From Trichuris trichiura (lineage: Eukaryota > Nematoda > Enoplea > Trichinellida > Trichuridae), in contig JBAJFE010000026.1 in assembly GCA_037903355.1 (NCBI GenBank), positions 7,130,001-7,194,000 of the forward strand: a stretch of 64,000 nt of DNA, given 5' to 3'. Shown piece after piece: positions 12,105 to 24,800 of the stretch (the first letter of the stretch is position 1; every line of letters begins with the position of its first letter). Made by a program: the position numbers and the translations under genes. A model generated the notes under the pieces. It saw only the letters and a list, made by a program, of their open reading frames with translations. It was not told where the DNA came from and did not search any database.

Positions 12105-15100
12105 ATGGAAGTCTCCGTTGAACAGAAGCCTTCAGAGCTGCCAATACGCGATGATATTCTTGCACAAAATGCGTTAGCGCAAGTGTACGTGCAGACGGAC
12201 TACCGACCAGACAAAAGCTACGCAATGTAAACCGGTTCTCAGGCGACACTACCGACGCACTGCGGAACGATGTTTGCTTGATGCTTTTCGTAATAGTCAG
12301 GTTGATGCACTACGATGGTGATTCGCTATGCGTTATGCAGCTGAGTGTCAAAATTAAATGGAAAACAAACTTTTGAACTTAGAAAATCTCAACATTTTCA
12401 AAATGCCTCAGCTATTTAGACAAAACGCTATTTCTACAAGACATTTTTTCTAAAAATTGTGTTTCTAGAAGTCGATGTCTCGAATTAGTCATTGCACATA
12501 AAAGCTTATGTCAATTTGCCGCGGCAACAGGAAGTCGTGCAGTACTATGGCTTACTAGACTGACGATTTGACGTCAATATAAGGAAAATATACTTCGCAA
12601 GACTTTAAGACGAAAGCTAGATCATCATCGACTACAAAGTATACGTGGGTACAAATAAATTCGCTTTTAAGCGTCAAACATCTCGTAACCTAGCAGCACT
12701 CGCTTTTTATACAGTAAGCCGGATTAACAGGTTCTACTAATTGAAACTTTTTGGAACTTCCTGAAAATGACATTTGAAACATCCTTTATTAGTTGGCTGT
12801 ATATGCGGTTGCAATTTTTTATTTTCCGCGTAAGCGCAAGGAAACTGTCACATTGCTTACATGCCACTGTTAGAAAACCGCCGAATGAAGCATGCACCAA
12901 TTAATATTTAAAATAGCGGCTTTCAATTTGTCCAACTTTGTCTATTAAAGAAGCTCTTTCTGCAGAACTTCGTGGTAAGAAGTTGGGGATGGCTGTTACC
13001 GTAGCCTACGCTTCCGGATGCACATTTTTGCTCGGTACGTTATGGCAGTGGAGCAGATTTTCTTCTTAGTTTTCAAAAAGCAGAAATGCTATTTCTGAGT
13101 AGCCGTGTTTTGTCATCCGCGGTCCGGGAACTGCGTGACGACGTTATACAAAGTTTACGAACGTTTCGGCCATTAAAGCATGCACAAACAGCGCATAATT
13201 CTACTGACAGTTTTCGCTGGTTGAAATCAGCTTTCTATTATTGAGTCTTGTCTTCTAGGCGCCCTACTGTCTTACTGTAAGTTTGCCGGCCATCTTGTCC
13301 TGCCGTACCTAAGCCTAAGCTTAAACATAAGGCTTACATCTTGGCTTAGATTGTGGTAAGGGCAAGAACGGCCGATTGGCATGCTCTACAGTAAAGGTAC
13401 AACGAGTTTAAAAGCATATTTGCCAGAAAAGAACCTGCATTTCTTAAACGGTTGGACGTCTAAGAGACAAGATCCCTACTATCAGCTGAGGTTGCATCCT
13501 GCGAAAGACTCGTTCAAGATTTTATGAAACATTTTTGAATGAGCACTTTTAATGATTGCGCATTTGTTAGTTAATCATATTCCACTAACGTCTAAACCAA
13601 ATGAGCCCTTTACTGCAAAAAGTAAGAAGAGTTCAACGGAAACGCATTGGCGAAAGACAAAATAGTTCTCTGTTGATAGCGTGAGATCTGATTCTAAAGA
13701 CATCTACGCTTAAACTTTAAACTCAAACTAAGTTTACTTGACTTTCTTTACGTACTGTATTTCGCATTTTACGAATTGTTGGCAAAGTATTCTTTGATCG
13801 AACAACGTTGGACAGCAGCGGTTGCTAGTTCCTCTGAAATCATCAGTCTTCAATGCCTTGTTCCGTTTGTTCCGATATTGGATGGGTCGGCGTGTGGGTG
13901 CTTTGCGTCGGAACCGTCTCTCTGTCGGCAATCGCTTTGTTTGAACTCAACCGCGTATTCCAACTAGCACGGGAGGCAAAGAAACAGAAATCCTTGGCTG
14001 TCGTAAAGGAAACCAGAATTTCACTTATTGATGGAATTGCCCAACATAATTGCAAGGTAGAAATGAACTTCATACGCGCGAAAATTTGAGTTTACTATTA
14101 ATGTCTGTCGATTACATGACCTTTGGGCCATATTTTGTTAAAGCGCTCACTTCACAAAAGTTAGAGTTGAAAAAAAGAATCTTTTCTCTTAGCAACTCCA
14201 CAGTCATACTGTAAGTTTGTCGGCTATTCTATTCTACCTTCATCTAAGCCTGACCCTAAATATAAGGCTTGTATTTTGTTTAACCCTTATGCAAGAGCAG
14301 AACAAGATGACCGCCGTGCTCAACAATAAGCACAAATTACCATTGTCGCATACCTGGCAGGAACGAACCTGCATTTTTCAGGCGGTGGGGCGGCTAAGTG
14401 ACAAAGTCCATAAAAATAGTTTCGCTTTAAGACGTATGTACAATTTCATTATATTGTGAGGCTACCCATTGCCATTCCAATCGATTCTGCAATTATCCCG
14501 AGGAAAGATTTTGCTGTTCACCGTTCATGATACTTTTCTGGACTATAAAGATAAGTCCAATCTCAATACGAGTACGGAATATTTATGGGTCACTAAAAAT
14601 CCCTAAGTTAGACGTACCCGTGAGATCAGCGGTTTTAGCAATTAACAGCATCACTTCAGAGATTGCAGCCCACCTAAGGAAGCGTCATTAAGCTTGAAGC
14701 GGAGAAACAAAATTTCACTTCTAAAAAATACTGTAACCTTTTTCGAGGAGGTCAAGAATTCTTACTGCGTATCCAACGAAATCCAGGGTGGGTACAACGT
14801 AAAGTATCTTTTCATACGTATCCCTATGAGGGATGCTCTGAGGACGCCGAAGGAACAACTCAGTACTCACTACATCTTCCGCACTAAAACAGAGCTGAAT
14901 GGTAACAAGTAGACTCCATACGGAAGATCGAAAACTTAGGATTGTTCACGCAGAGAAAAGTGTTGCCTACTTTGCTTGAAGCTTTTACTATAATCATCTA
15001 TCTATTGTTTCGTGTTGAGATAACAAACTGATTCAAAATGAACTTCGCGTTTTTGCTTGTTTCAGGAAACCGCGCTTCCTTTGCCTGCGGAAAAAAGCGA

Positions 15101-15203
15101 GGCGGGAAAATACGTAGTGAAATCATTTGGCAAGAAAGTCAAACATGATTTGTTCAGCCACACATGCCCGCGTAAACCTTTCGGTGGCGAGCAGATATGT
15201 TAA
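12105..15203 (+). CDS. small single-pass membrane protein, unrecognised
   Basis: Three plus-strand exons look coding. Exon 12105-12226 begins with ATG in a good context (accaaaaATGG) and encodes MEVSVEQKPSELPIRDD and onward. Exon 13847-14056 encodes a cysteine-containing start, one hydrophobic helix (GWVGVWVLCVGTVSLSAIAL) and a basic amphipathic segment. Exon 15066-15203 encodes a Lys-rich end finishing GGEQIC before TAA. The last two exons join in phase 0. The first ends in phase 2, so at least one intermediate exon or a different donor is missing. The 13.3 kb SINE-like copy sits in the first gap and the 14.2 kb copy in the second. I do not recognise the family. Membrane location is inferred from the helix alone. 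Confidence 0.48.
13255..13475 (-). repeat. SINE-like element with tRNA-like head and palindromic body
   Basis: Read on the minus strand it has a head with the T-arm-like TGCAGGTTCTTTTCTGGC, then a body made of two inverted arms rich in CTTACC and TAAGCC motifs, then a tail CAAACTTACAGTAAGAC. The same order is found at 14196-14405 and 32084-32290. The inverted arms GGCCGTTCTTGCCCTTACC and TAGGTACGGCAGGACAAG flank an AT-rich centre. Confidence 0.75.
14196..14405 (-). repeat. SINE-like element, best-preserved T-arm
   Basis: The minus strand carries GCAGGTTCGTTCCTGC at 14372-14357. This has 5-base stem arms GCAGG/CCTGC and a TTCGTT loop, one base short of a tRNA T-arm and close to a polymerase III B box. 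It is followed by the shared body and by the tail CAAACTTACAGTATGAC. It lies in the second intron of the small membrane-protein gene. Confidence 0.75.
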
Positions 15204-17516
15204 ACAACTTTCCAATTACTATTCCGTAAATAACCGGTAATTATGGTGACATTTATGCTTACATCCTGTATACGTAACTTGAAAACTTTTTGCGCAACTG
15301 TAATGACACGCCACTTCTGTTTTGCAATAATTTAAAAAACGGAATAAAGTTAGCCAATGTATTCAGCGCCAAGTGTTCAAACTGCATTTGGCAGCATAGT
15401 ATGACGTAATGTGATTTTACGCGTTGCCCTGTTTGAATTCCGCTTACAGTTTTCCTTTAAAAGATACGTTTAGCAACAAAGTTCCAGTGCTGTTTCGTTA
15501 AAGCAACTGTCGTTATACTGCTACGGTTAGTCAATTAAAGATAACTTGCAAAAGCTTTGTTTTTGTTGAGTATTATTCCGTTTCTTTAAAATTTTGAAAA
15601 AAATATTAATAAATGTAGTTCGGAGTTCCAAACTTTTCATTTAACATTTAATGCTTTCGCGTTTCGTGTGCGCTTCCACTTGATGAAAGGAATTCAAGTT
15701 TTCCGTGTATACTTTACATCTAATGCGTAATCATATACGATTCGACACTAAACTAAACCAAGCTGGATCATCTCGTCGCGATCATTCACCTACGTCTGGC
15801 TTTGCTATTTCAATTTCTTTAGTCACATCTACCACATGTAAAGTATGCATTAATCGGCTAATAATTGTCCCACCATAATTTCTAATAACCTAATGAAATA
15901 CAGGCTCATAAGCCAAATTTTCCTGCCTCATAGGAAGGTATAAGTAGGTTATTAAATTTTCCTAGTCTATTTTAAAAATATGCTGAGCTTGAAGCCCACT
16001 ACCACAAAGCACCGTTCGCCAAAACGTTAAAGGCCCTCTGTCAGGTCGGAAGTAAGTGTTCTGCTTCTTCTGCTTTGGAGACATTACATTATTTCGCAAA
16101 TTTAGAAAATATGTGGCATCTCTGAGTCATTTCCTCAATGTTAAAGCAATTCCCGATGAAGTAATGAATTGCAGTGACGGAATAGCAGCCGCTCGAGCTA
16201 GAATATTAAATCGCTAGCGTTTGTCGAACCACGTCGCCATTTGTTCACAAAACTTTTTTTTCCAAGGACTACATGACGACCAGAAATCGAGACAAGGTTG
16301 CGAAGATGAACAAAGCTGATCTTGTGAAGTTTTCTTCATCTCTAAAAAACATAGGTATCGGAAGACAGTTGTGAAATTTGTTCATTATCTAATGCTTTGC
16401 TGAAACAGCATTATTCTTAAGTCTTTGAACTGATATTAAAACAAATCCACTTTTAAAAAATTAAAGAATTGTCAAATTTACTTAAGGACCGATGATGGAT
16501 CATGAATGACCCAGAAGGAGTCGTTGTTTTGCCTTTAACGTAATCGACAGGTCAGAGGCGCTTGTGTTGGTAAATACTACAAAATATATCCTATCAACAT
16601 CTCCGCAAGTGGGCGGCTCATTGCCTCGTAAGTTCCTTTGGCACAGCGGAAAGGAAGAACAGTTGCATTATTTCAATTTTGTGGGTGCATGCCGAAATCC
16701 CGAATCCCGAATTTGATATTACTTGTTTAAAAGACAGGGAGGCATGACAGTAATAGTTTTTATTTTTAATAGAAAAGAACTATATGCATAAAGGCTGTTT
16801 TATATAATCACTACAATCCCTATGGTGAAAGGAGCTTGAGAAAAATTTGTATTGTAATTTTTATCATTCCGGATTTTGACTATCTCTACACTTTATTATC
16901 TTTACGGTCATTGGGCACTTTATCCTTGCGCTGTTTGGAAGTTTTCGCGGTAAGACTTTCAAAAGGCAACTGCGTAGCTTACGTTCCTCTTAAGCATGAT
17001 GGCGAGATTTTTCACAAGGCATTCTTTCTTCATTAAAAGTAATTCCAAATGCGTTTGCAGGAAATAGATTATGGTAAAATTAAGCTAGTTGGTTGCAGTC
17101 AAAATACGCTTGCGAATCAATGCAAGATGCTCAGTTAGGTTACGCATTCGCCTAAGCAACTGCCTGCTCTAACGTTAGTCGAAAACCGGCTTCGTTTTAG
17201 TACCTTTCAAAAGATAGCGCAATTTTTCGCAATACAATCACTGTTAATTGTTGTTGAGATGTTTGATCTGTAAACGAACGTGACTTTAAAAGATTTAATT
17301 AACAAATTAGTGTATTCTTTATTTGTTACAAAAACTGGTCAAAACTTCTGAAATACGGCGTTCCCTTTCCACTGCTTCTACTCCTTTTGTATAATGCGAA
17401 GAATACGTTATTGCTACGAATAGAGTTTGCAGTAATTTGTCAACCGAACGGAGAAGAACCTTAAATGTTATTACTTCCAAGATCTGGTTTCCTGTGGTTT
17501 ACTTGAAAAGAAAACT

Positions 17517-17810
17517 TTTCATAGTAGATCTTCAGATTCACGGGTTTTTGCCTGTTGGGTGTATCTGTAAGTAAACTTCAAAATGCCCTACCAACGGATG
17601 GATGAGCAAATTGTTAGAGAAATTACAGAACAAAACGAATACCGTACGTTTCGGAACTGCTCGTGTTCCGTCGTCAGCAGTGTTGGGGAGAAGTTGAAGT
17701 TTACTTACAGATAGTTTACTTACAGATAGAAGTTTACTTACAGATTTGAAGTTTACTTACAGATACACCCAACAGGCAAAAACCCGTGAATCTGAAGATC
17801 TACTATGAAA
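17517..17810. mobile_element. retroelement-end fragment flanked by long inverted arms
   Basis: The left arm 17517-17580 (from TTCATAGTAGATCTTCAGAT) and right arm 17748-17810 (ending ATCTGAAGATCTACTATGAA) are near-perfect reverse complements of about 62 bases. Between them lie sequence also found at the Penelope-like copy near 42.95-43.09 kb (GGATGGATGAGCAAATTGTT there reads GGATGAAGAAATTGTT), the hammerhead-like motif, and four copies of TTTACTTACAGAT on the right side. It looks like a short non-autonomous derivative of the same retroelement family. Confidence 0.75.
17640..17680 (-). ncRNA. hammerhead-ribozyme-like motif, copy 1
   Basis: The minus strand reads CTGACGAC, stem GGAAC, loop, stem GTTCC, then GAAAC and GTACGG. 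CUGANGA and GAAA are the conserved hammerhead core segments, and Penelope-like elements are known to carry hammerheads. The C before the 5-pair stem departs from the standard G-C pair at positions 10.1/11.1, so activity is uncertain. Confidence 0.5.
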
Positions 17811-19009
17811 CTATTCAAGCCTGTTAAAAGACATCCTGTTTTTCGAAAAGAAAACTTTGATTAAAAACCAGTTGTTCAGTTGATAGAGCACTAAATCACC
17901 GCTTAAAGACCAAAGGAGTGCTGGCTAGTCGCATCAAATTAATACTACTTAAGTCACGAAGCTTTTGCATGTTTTATGATTTTGCGTTGCGTCGTTATGT
18001 TGGCGTTAAAAAGGCTCTTTCATGAAAAGTCGTTTTACGTGAGGTAGGACTTACCTCCCAAAATATTTTAGCTAATAGCGTCGCCATGTCCATTGTTATT
18101 GATAAGTGAACAACAAAGTTTTACGACCGTGTCAGTATTTACTTGCAAATACTTAAACACCCTTTTCATAAAGTCATTAATGAGTTTTTCTATTTGCTTT
18201 CATTTTTTATTAATATGTACAATCTGTAGAGCATTGTAATTATGCAATATTTCGTCTGTAGCTGCAGCTACTTGCTTAGGCTCATTCGGAAGTAAAGAGT
18301 AGGCGTAAGTTTGCTTTTTTCTTTTTTTGCCATTCAGGCTTACTGATTAATTGCTCATGCAACAGCGTTTAACTGTTCACTTTCTTCTCTTTTGTTGCCA
18401 TTCTCCATGTTACTTTTTTGGTAACTTCGTGACGTAAGGCAGAATTAACAGTTTTTTACTGCTGAGTAGCCTAGAGCGTTTCTTAAACTTTTCGAAACGT
18501 TCAACAGCAATGCGAACAGTATGAAAGGCCAATGCGAGCTTTCGCTGGCGATTGTCTGCACCAATTGTTTAGTCGTCAATAGGTAAGTTGCTTTGCACGC
18601 TAAGCTGACAATGACGATGTTAGGCAAATGCCTAAAAAAGTTATTCCGCAATTCTGCCTTTCTTTCTATCGTTTTCTATTGCGATTTAACTTCCGTCGAC
18701 AAAGCTGAATCATTGCTGAGTCGAAATATTAGTATAATTGATAATGTCTCGCTTATTTCACTTCAAGAGGTTGTGCAGTTTCATTTTCACTGCTCATCTC
18801 TTGATCCTATAACAAAAGAGAGAAAAGATCAATTAATTTTCTTGCGATGCGGCCATTAGCCGTTAGAATAACCCTGCTGCCGCCTGCTTGAAGCTGCATA
18901 CACTCCGTGTTGTCTGGTTAGTACTCTAACCGAGCGCGAGCGTTTCGCGCCATTCCTGAACTTTTTGTATACACGCATTTATTGTTAAATCATTCGCTAG
19001 AATTTTTAC

Positions 19010-19010
<1 letters not shown>

Positions 19011-19057
<47 letters not shown>

Positions 19058-19073
19058 TATATTATATTATATT
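19011..19073. repeat. TA dinucleotide repeat continuing as TATAT units
   Basis: A run of about 20 TA units passes into several ATATT units, in gene-poor sequence. Confidence 0.97.
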
Positions 19074-21802
19074 TACTATGGCGATGTATTAAGCATTGGC
19101 ATTCGTAATTGGTGCGCAGAATTTCATGCCGAAGTTAACTTTACGAAAATGGCTTGTGTGGTAACGAAAGTTGAGCTTTGTCCTTCAGAGCTTTCGGGAT
19201 TAGACTTATTCCACTGAAGGCGTAAAGAACAACGAAATTAAACATCTTTGTAGTTCGTTTCAGTTTCATAACGTAGATAAGCTTTGGCATGAAAATTAAG
19301 CTTGCGTGCGCGTTCCAACTCTGCGTAAGGACCATCTGTGCTTCCGTTGAACTTTAATCGCGTAAGACATGTTGGTCTGAAGCAAGTTCAATGGCAGATA
19401 CCCTTTAAAATAAAGTCAACAAAGCGTTCAATAATTAGGTCAGTTGTTTAAGCTTCTTTTAACATAAAGATGGTATCCCGTTAGTTTGGAAAATTTTTAA
19501 AATTGCTTCTGTGAAGCTTTTGGGTTCGGCCGCGACCCGTCCTGAGCGAATAACCAGTGAGAAAACGAGAAGCCGGCAATCGTCACAAAAAGAAGTTGCT
19601 ATAAAAGGCAGTTTTACGCGATATGTTAATGGGTGCTTTCGCGCCTGTTTGAGCGTGCAGACTTTGCTATCAAAAACCGCAAACTAATTTGACTTGAATA
19701 AGTCGGGTAAACATGTTTAACGTTTAGCTCATAGCAATTGCCGATGTGATCACCTTTGAATGTGGGTCGTAAAAATGCTGTTGCATTTTGTCTGTACTAT
19801 CTTTTAAATTTATCAGACTCGTCATCTGACTGCCACTGTTTTCCTCTGTTAAATAGTGACTTTTCCTTTGGTCTCCCATCGAAGTGTGCAATTACGTAAG
19901 CCTTTTACTTTGTCAACTCTTAGCTGCGGGCCCTGTTCAACTTTTTTCATCGTGTTATTCACGTAATTCAATCATTTCTAAATGGCCAGTTTCTCTTATG
20001 CATTTGCTATATGCCATGGTGCCGCTGTTTTTTGTATGGTGATTAGATCCAGTTTTTTTTTGTTCTGATTATCTCAGCCTTGAAAGTTAAGAGGACGCGA
20101 AGACAGGAAAGGAAGGTGAGGCAAGCGTATTAAGCAATAATTATTAATAATAGCCGAAATATAATCATCATTTTGCGTACAATTGCAGCTGCTTACAGCC
20201 CAGTACTCCTTTCTTGGAATAAGCTTCAAATTATTGGGTCCTATTTTGACAATCGGTTGCCGTCGTTGCATTTGCATGCTCAGCTACAAAGAAAGCTTCA
20301 CAATCACGAGTTTACCGACATGATGTGTTTTTTCGAGAAATAATCTTGAAATATCTTCTCGTGGGTTGCTGCGATGGGAAAAAACTGATCGGTTAAATCG
20401 AAAGGCTGGAGTGGTAGTATTGACTGAAAGTCCTTCAGTTTTTTTTCCGCTGTACAATATGCAGGCGAACGGTTATATGTCATACGTATTGTATTCTTTC
20501 TGAAGCGATGCCTCAAATGTCCACTTCAATCTATCGGACGTTCAAGCTCTTCAATATCTAGTGACCGTTACCGACGTCAATGACCGTCATAAATCCCGTT
20601 TCCACATTTGGATGTTGATTTGAAGGCTTTCAAAAGTTGAATTGCGTACTTAATAACGTGTTTACGAGGACCACTCTATTGTTGGAAGCCTCGACATGGG
20701 TACAGTTCATAATCAGCATCGTAATGAGTTGTCGGTCAACTCAGTGTTCTCAAATCCTTTCGTAGAAAACCGAATTTTTAGATCATATACAACATTTGCG
20801 TAAAAAGTCGGTGGTAGTTCATTTTTGTTTGCGCCATTACCGATGCTTTAAAGAGGGTTTTATTGCATATTTCTACCGACCTTCGCGTTCCACTGCTTAT
20901 ATCTTTCAGTGTTGAGACCGCTAACCGCCCTTCAGCCATCACGCGATGCATCCGGCTTCGCCCGACAAAATCACGCGGTGGATTTTGCATACGCTGTTTC
21001 ATTCATAGGCAACTCAATGAACTAACGTGACTAACAAAGCGATGGCGTAAAGCTTTTTTTTGAACAGCAATTATAATTAAGTAGTTACCGCTTAAACTTT
21101 CGTGTGTAGCGGAATAGCATTTTGACCAGAAGCGGGATGTTAACAATTGTTTCTTCAAAAACAGCGTATATGAATTAGCTGTTTGCACAGAAAATGTAAA
21201 CACATTTTGGATTTCGCAGCGATTGTATTCAGCCATTTATTATTCCCTTTCTAGCTGCTTTTAGAAACAACTATAAAGGCCCTGTATAAAAGCCGTACTC
21301 CGTAAGCTAAGCGCGACAGTGCAGAAAGCGTAATCTGTTTATGCTTTTGTGTCAGACTACTGGAAGAGAGATCTAAAGTTTCTGCCTTATTTCGGAATGA
21401 AATGCCTAAGCATGGATCGTTCACGTTAGTATTGAAAATAAGTCCTTCCGCTTTGCTCTTTGGGTTGCGTTGCTAAACTTAACACTTATTAATACAGTAC
21501 AGTACAGGCATATTTCTGAATTTGATGCTGTATTAGGGAATGAAGAAGCAGTGCTACCGCGTAGAGAGCCGGCTGTTTCACCCTGGCTAAAGCATATGCA
21601 AATGCTATGTACAATAGCAATAATGCCCAAGCTATTTATGTGTTACTTGTAAGATATAAGTCATAACTATCATTCTCACAATCTCTGTTTTGGTTTTAAG
21701 TTAAAAAATTCGCTTCAAGCAAAAAAAGTGCCCTTATGCAAACAGTTTAGTCTTGAATTTAATACATTGCAGCTAAAGTGAAGACGCTATAGCAGTTTCG
21801 CG

Positions 21803-24800
21803 ATGACTAAGCAAGAGCCAGTTGTCAACATTTGCCGACCAGCCTACAATATGGTAAGCCATTCCAAGTGTTATTTTAATTACCAATAATAGCGATGCTG
21901 CTAGCTTGCATGGGCATTTATTTCATTGAAATCCATTCTTTAGAATGCAAAGCGGTTGTTGCAATTTTGATTGCTTTTTTTCCATTACGAAACGGCTGGA
22001 TGAGTAATCAAGTTTTCTATTTTTCCAGGAGAGCTTCGATGCCACGTTTCGTTTGCAAGACGTAGACTTGACTGTTTATGGCAGCGCAAAAAGATTGCTT
22101 CGAAAAATTACGGACAAGCCGTTTGCATTCGTAAAACAATTTGTTCTGGCAAGATTTCCATGTTTTCAATGGCTTATGGAGTACAACTGGAGGAAAGACC
22201 TGGTGCAGGATATCACATCCGGCGTGACTGTAGGCATCTTCAACATTTCCCAAGGCAAGTTGACATCTTCGTCGAAACTGTCGATGTTATGCTATCATTT
22301 TCATAACTTGTTCATATAACGTATGTTTTACAGCTTCATCACTATCCTTGTAACGTTATATAAATATAAATATTAAAAGTTTATCTTAGTATCTTATTTA
22401 ATTCATTGAAATCCTTTATTAAACGGTTAAGCTGGGAACACACCTAAGCGAATATGCCGGTGCTATTTCTCATTATGAAAAACAGATAATTATATCTTTT
22501 TTTTTATCAAGATGCAATTGCCAACCCTGATGATGTAGAAAACTGAGTTGTAGGAAGTTAGTCTTACAATCTTTGCATATTTGTACTTTACCTTAAACTC
22601 TAGCGTTGTTTATGGAGCTTGCAGTCAGTGAGAATTCCGTTATCAACACTGATTTTGAATTTCGTTTTCCCGCCCTGACATCTTGATATCTGACATCTGA
22701 TTGGTCAGCTTTCATTAAACTGCTTGTAGGAATGGCGTACAGCATTCTGTGCGGACTGCCAGCTATATATGGTTTGTATACATCCTTTTACCCGCCCTTA
22801 TTCTACACGCTTTTTGGATCTTCAAAACATATAGCAGTTGGTAAAGACTTTTGAAGTAGTTCTCAGGTTGTAATTAATTTTTGGCTATAGGCGCATTTTC
22901 GGTCGTAAGTCTTATGTCATCCGGTACTGTGCAACGGTTGGCGGTCGAGCACTGCTCCATGCCTGAAGCTAGAACTAACGGAACTATTTCAAAAACCGAA
23001 AGTTGGTTCTGTGAATCAGCAGCAAGCCATTGCATTGCAAATCCCGCATTAGCCGTGGAAATAGCTTTGACTTTGACCTTTCTTATGGGTATTTTTCAAG
23101 TATTAACACGAATAGCCTCTCAGCTTTGCTTGTCGCAAATTAAGTTGCTCTATCTGATGTAGATCCTACTGGGGATGCTGAATATGGGCTTCTTGTCCGT
23201 ATACCTGTCCGACCAATTGGTGGAAGGACTAACTTGCGGTGCCGCAATTCTAGTATTGACTAGCCAACTTCCATCGGCATTTGGCATTAAAGGCCTGCCA
23301 ACCGTTGGCCATCCATTTGCCGTCATAAGGGTATGCGAAATAGTCAATCGTTTTGCCGCCTAATAATTTGACGCATTAAGTTTTATGGCTGCTTTTTCAT
23401 GCGCATTATGAAGACCAATTGGGTAACATTGATTACGTCGGCTGTATGCATTTTCACGCTTGCTGTGACCAAGCAGCATATTGCTCCTTTATGGAAACGT
23501 CGCTTGAAATTTCCCTTACCAATAGAAATCATTGTTGTAAGCGTTGCTTTCTTTTTTACGTCATTACTTTTTACGCATACGTTAAGTTAAGGTTATTATT
23601 TGCACTATCGCATCTTATCTCATTGACTTGCCCGGAAATTATCAAGTTGACATTGTTGGCGAAGTGCCAAGCGGGTGATTGATACTTCTGCCATTTTTCC
23701 ATGCTACTTTGCTGCTTCTTTTTAGCCTATTGCCTCCACGACTACCTCGTTGGGATTTAATTAGTCGAATGGTCCCTGATGCCATTAGTGTCGGCATTGT
23801 CGCCTATTCAATATGCATTTCTTTGGCTAAGCTGTTCGCCAAAAAGCATGACTATCGCCTTCTGCCAAACCAGGTAAGCGCCGAACATTTGATTGCATCC
23901 CGTTGACAGACTAAAGTTGCTGAGGAGTTGTTTCAGGAATGGTTCGCTCTGGGATTGGTCAATACGTGTTCATCTTTCTTCAGTTGTCACCCTACGTGCG
24001 CTTCGCTAAGTCGCACAGCTCTGCAGGATAGCCAGGGCGGGCAGACGCAAGTACATTGTATTGATGCGTTACTGAGTCTTGTCAATATTTGATTTTAAGG
24101 TTGCCGCAGTTGTAGGAGCACTCGTCATCATGTTCGTTTTGTTATTTCTAGCACCGTTCGTCAAATATCTTCCAAAGGTAACGGAGTGACTTTAAAGCTT
24201 TCCGCCTTCCTATTTCTCTGTGGTCTTCTTTTCTTAACCTAAGAATTCAATGACAATTGGCTATATTTGCTTTAGCATTTAGTGAGCCCTAGCTAAGAGG
24301 CAACTCATTACGCGGACCGAAACATGCCCATACAATCAGTCTGCAACCAAGAAAAACTTTTACCATACGTAACATAGCAGACAGATTAGAACACAGTAAA
24401 GGTTCAGAGGTCTTTTTTTGATAAAATCAAACCTGGCGGGATTGTGGATTCTTCTGTAATGATAGTAAAACATTTGCCTTCGCCAGAAACGGCTCAGTTT
24501 TATATGGCCATTAAAGTTAAAGTTAAGAGACCGATACCAGGCATTGTGTTGACGAGCAATTCTGATTCGTCCAAACAATCTGACTTTATCGGGATTAAGA
24601 AATTTGTAGCTGTGTGGGCTAGAAAGCAATGCCCTATGTTGAGGGAGTGCCACGAAATTCATTTAAAGGCATATATACACCACAGCTACATAGTATAGTT
24701 CTGTAGGGTTCCTTAACATTTTCCAACAGGTCCTTCACACAAGGTCATATAGGCGTTGGAGCAGTCGCAACGTCTGCATTATCAATAATGCCGCGGCTTT

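Larger units (their letters stand above)
15204..21802. other. gene-poor stretch
   Basis: In 6.6 kb I found no exon with a recognisable protein. Open frames at 18593-18859 and 21003-21236 have no supporting splice context or family resemblance. The region holds the retroelement-end structure at 17517-17810 and the TA repeat at 19011-19073. Its last part should contain the promoter of the SLC26 gene. Confidence 0.55.

Noticed and set aside
14357..14372. A functional tRNA gene
   Set aside because: The T-loop is one base short, no acceptor stem closes around it, and the same sequence recurs in a dispersed repeat.
18593..18859. Plus-strand 88-codon frame
   Set aside because: No domain, no splice sites and ordinary intergenic composition.
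22017..22253. Minus-strand frame opposite SLC26 exon 2
   Set aside because: It is an antisense shadow of a clearly conserved exon.
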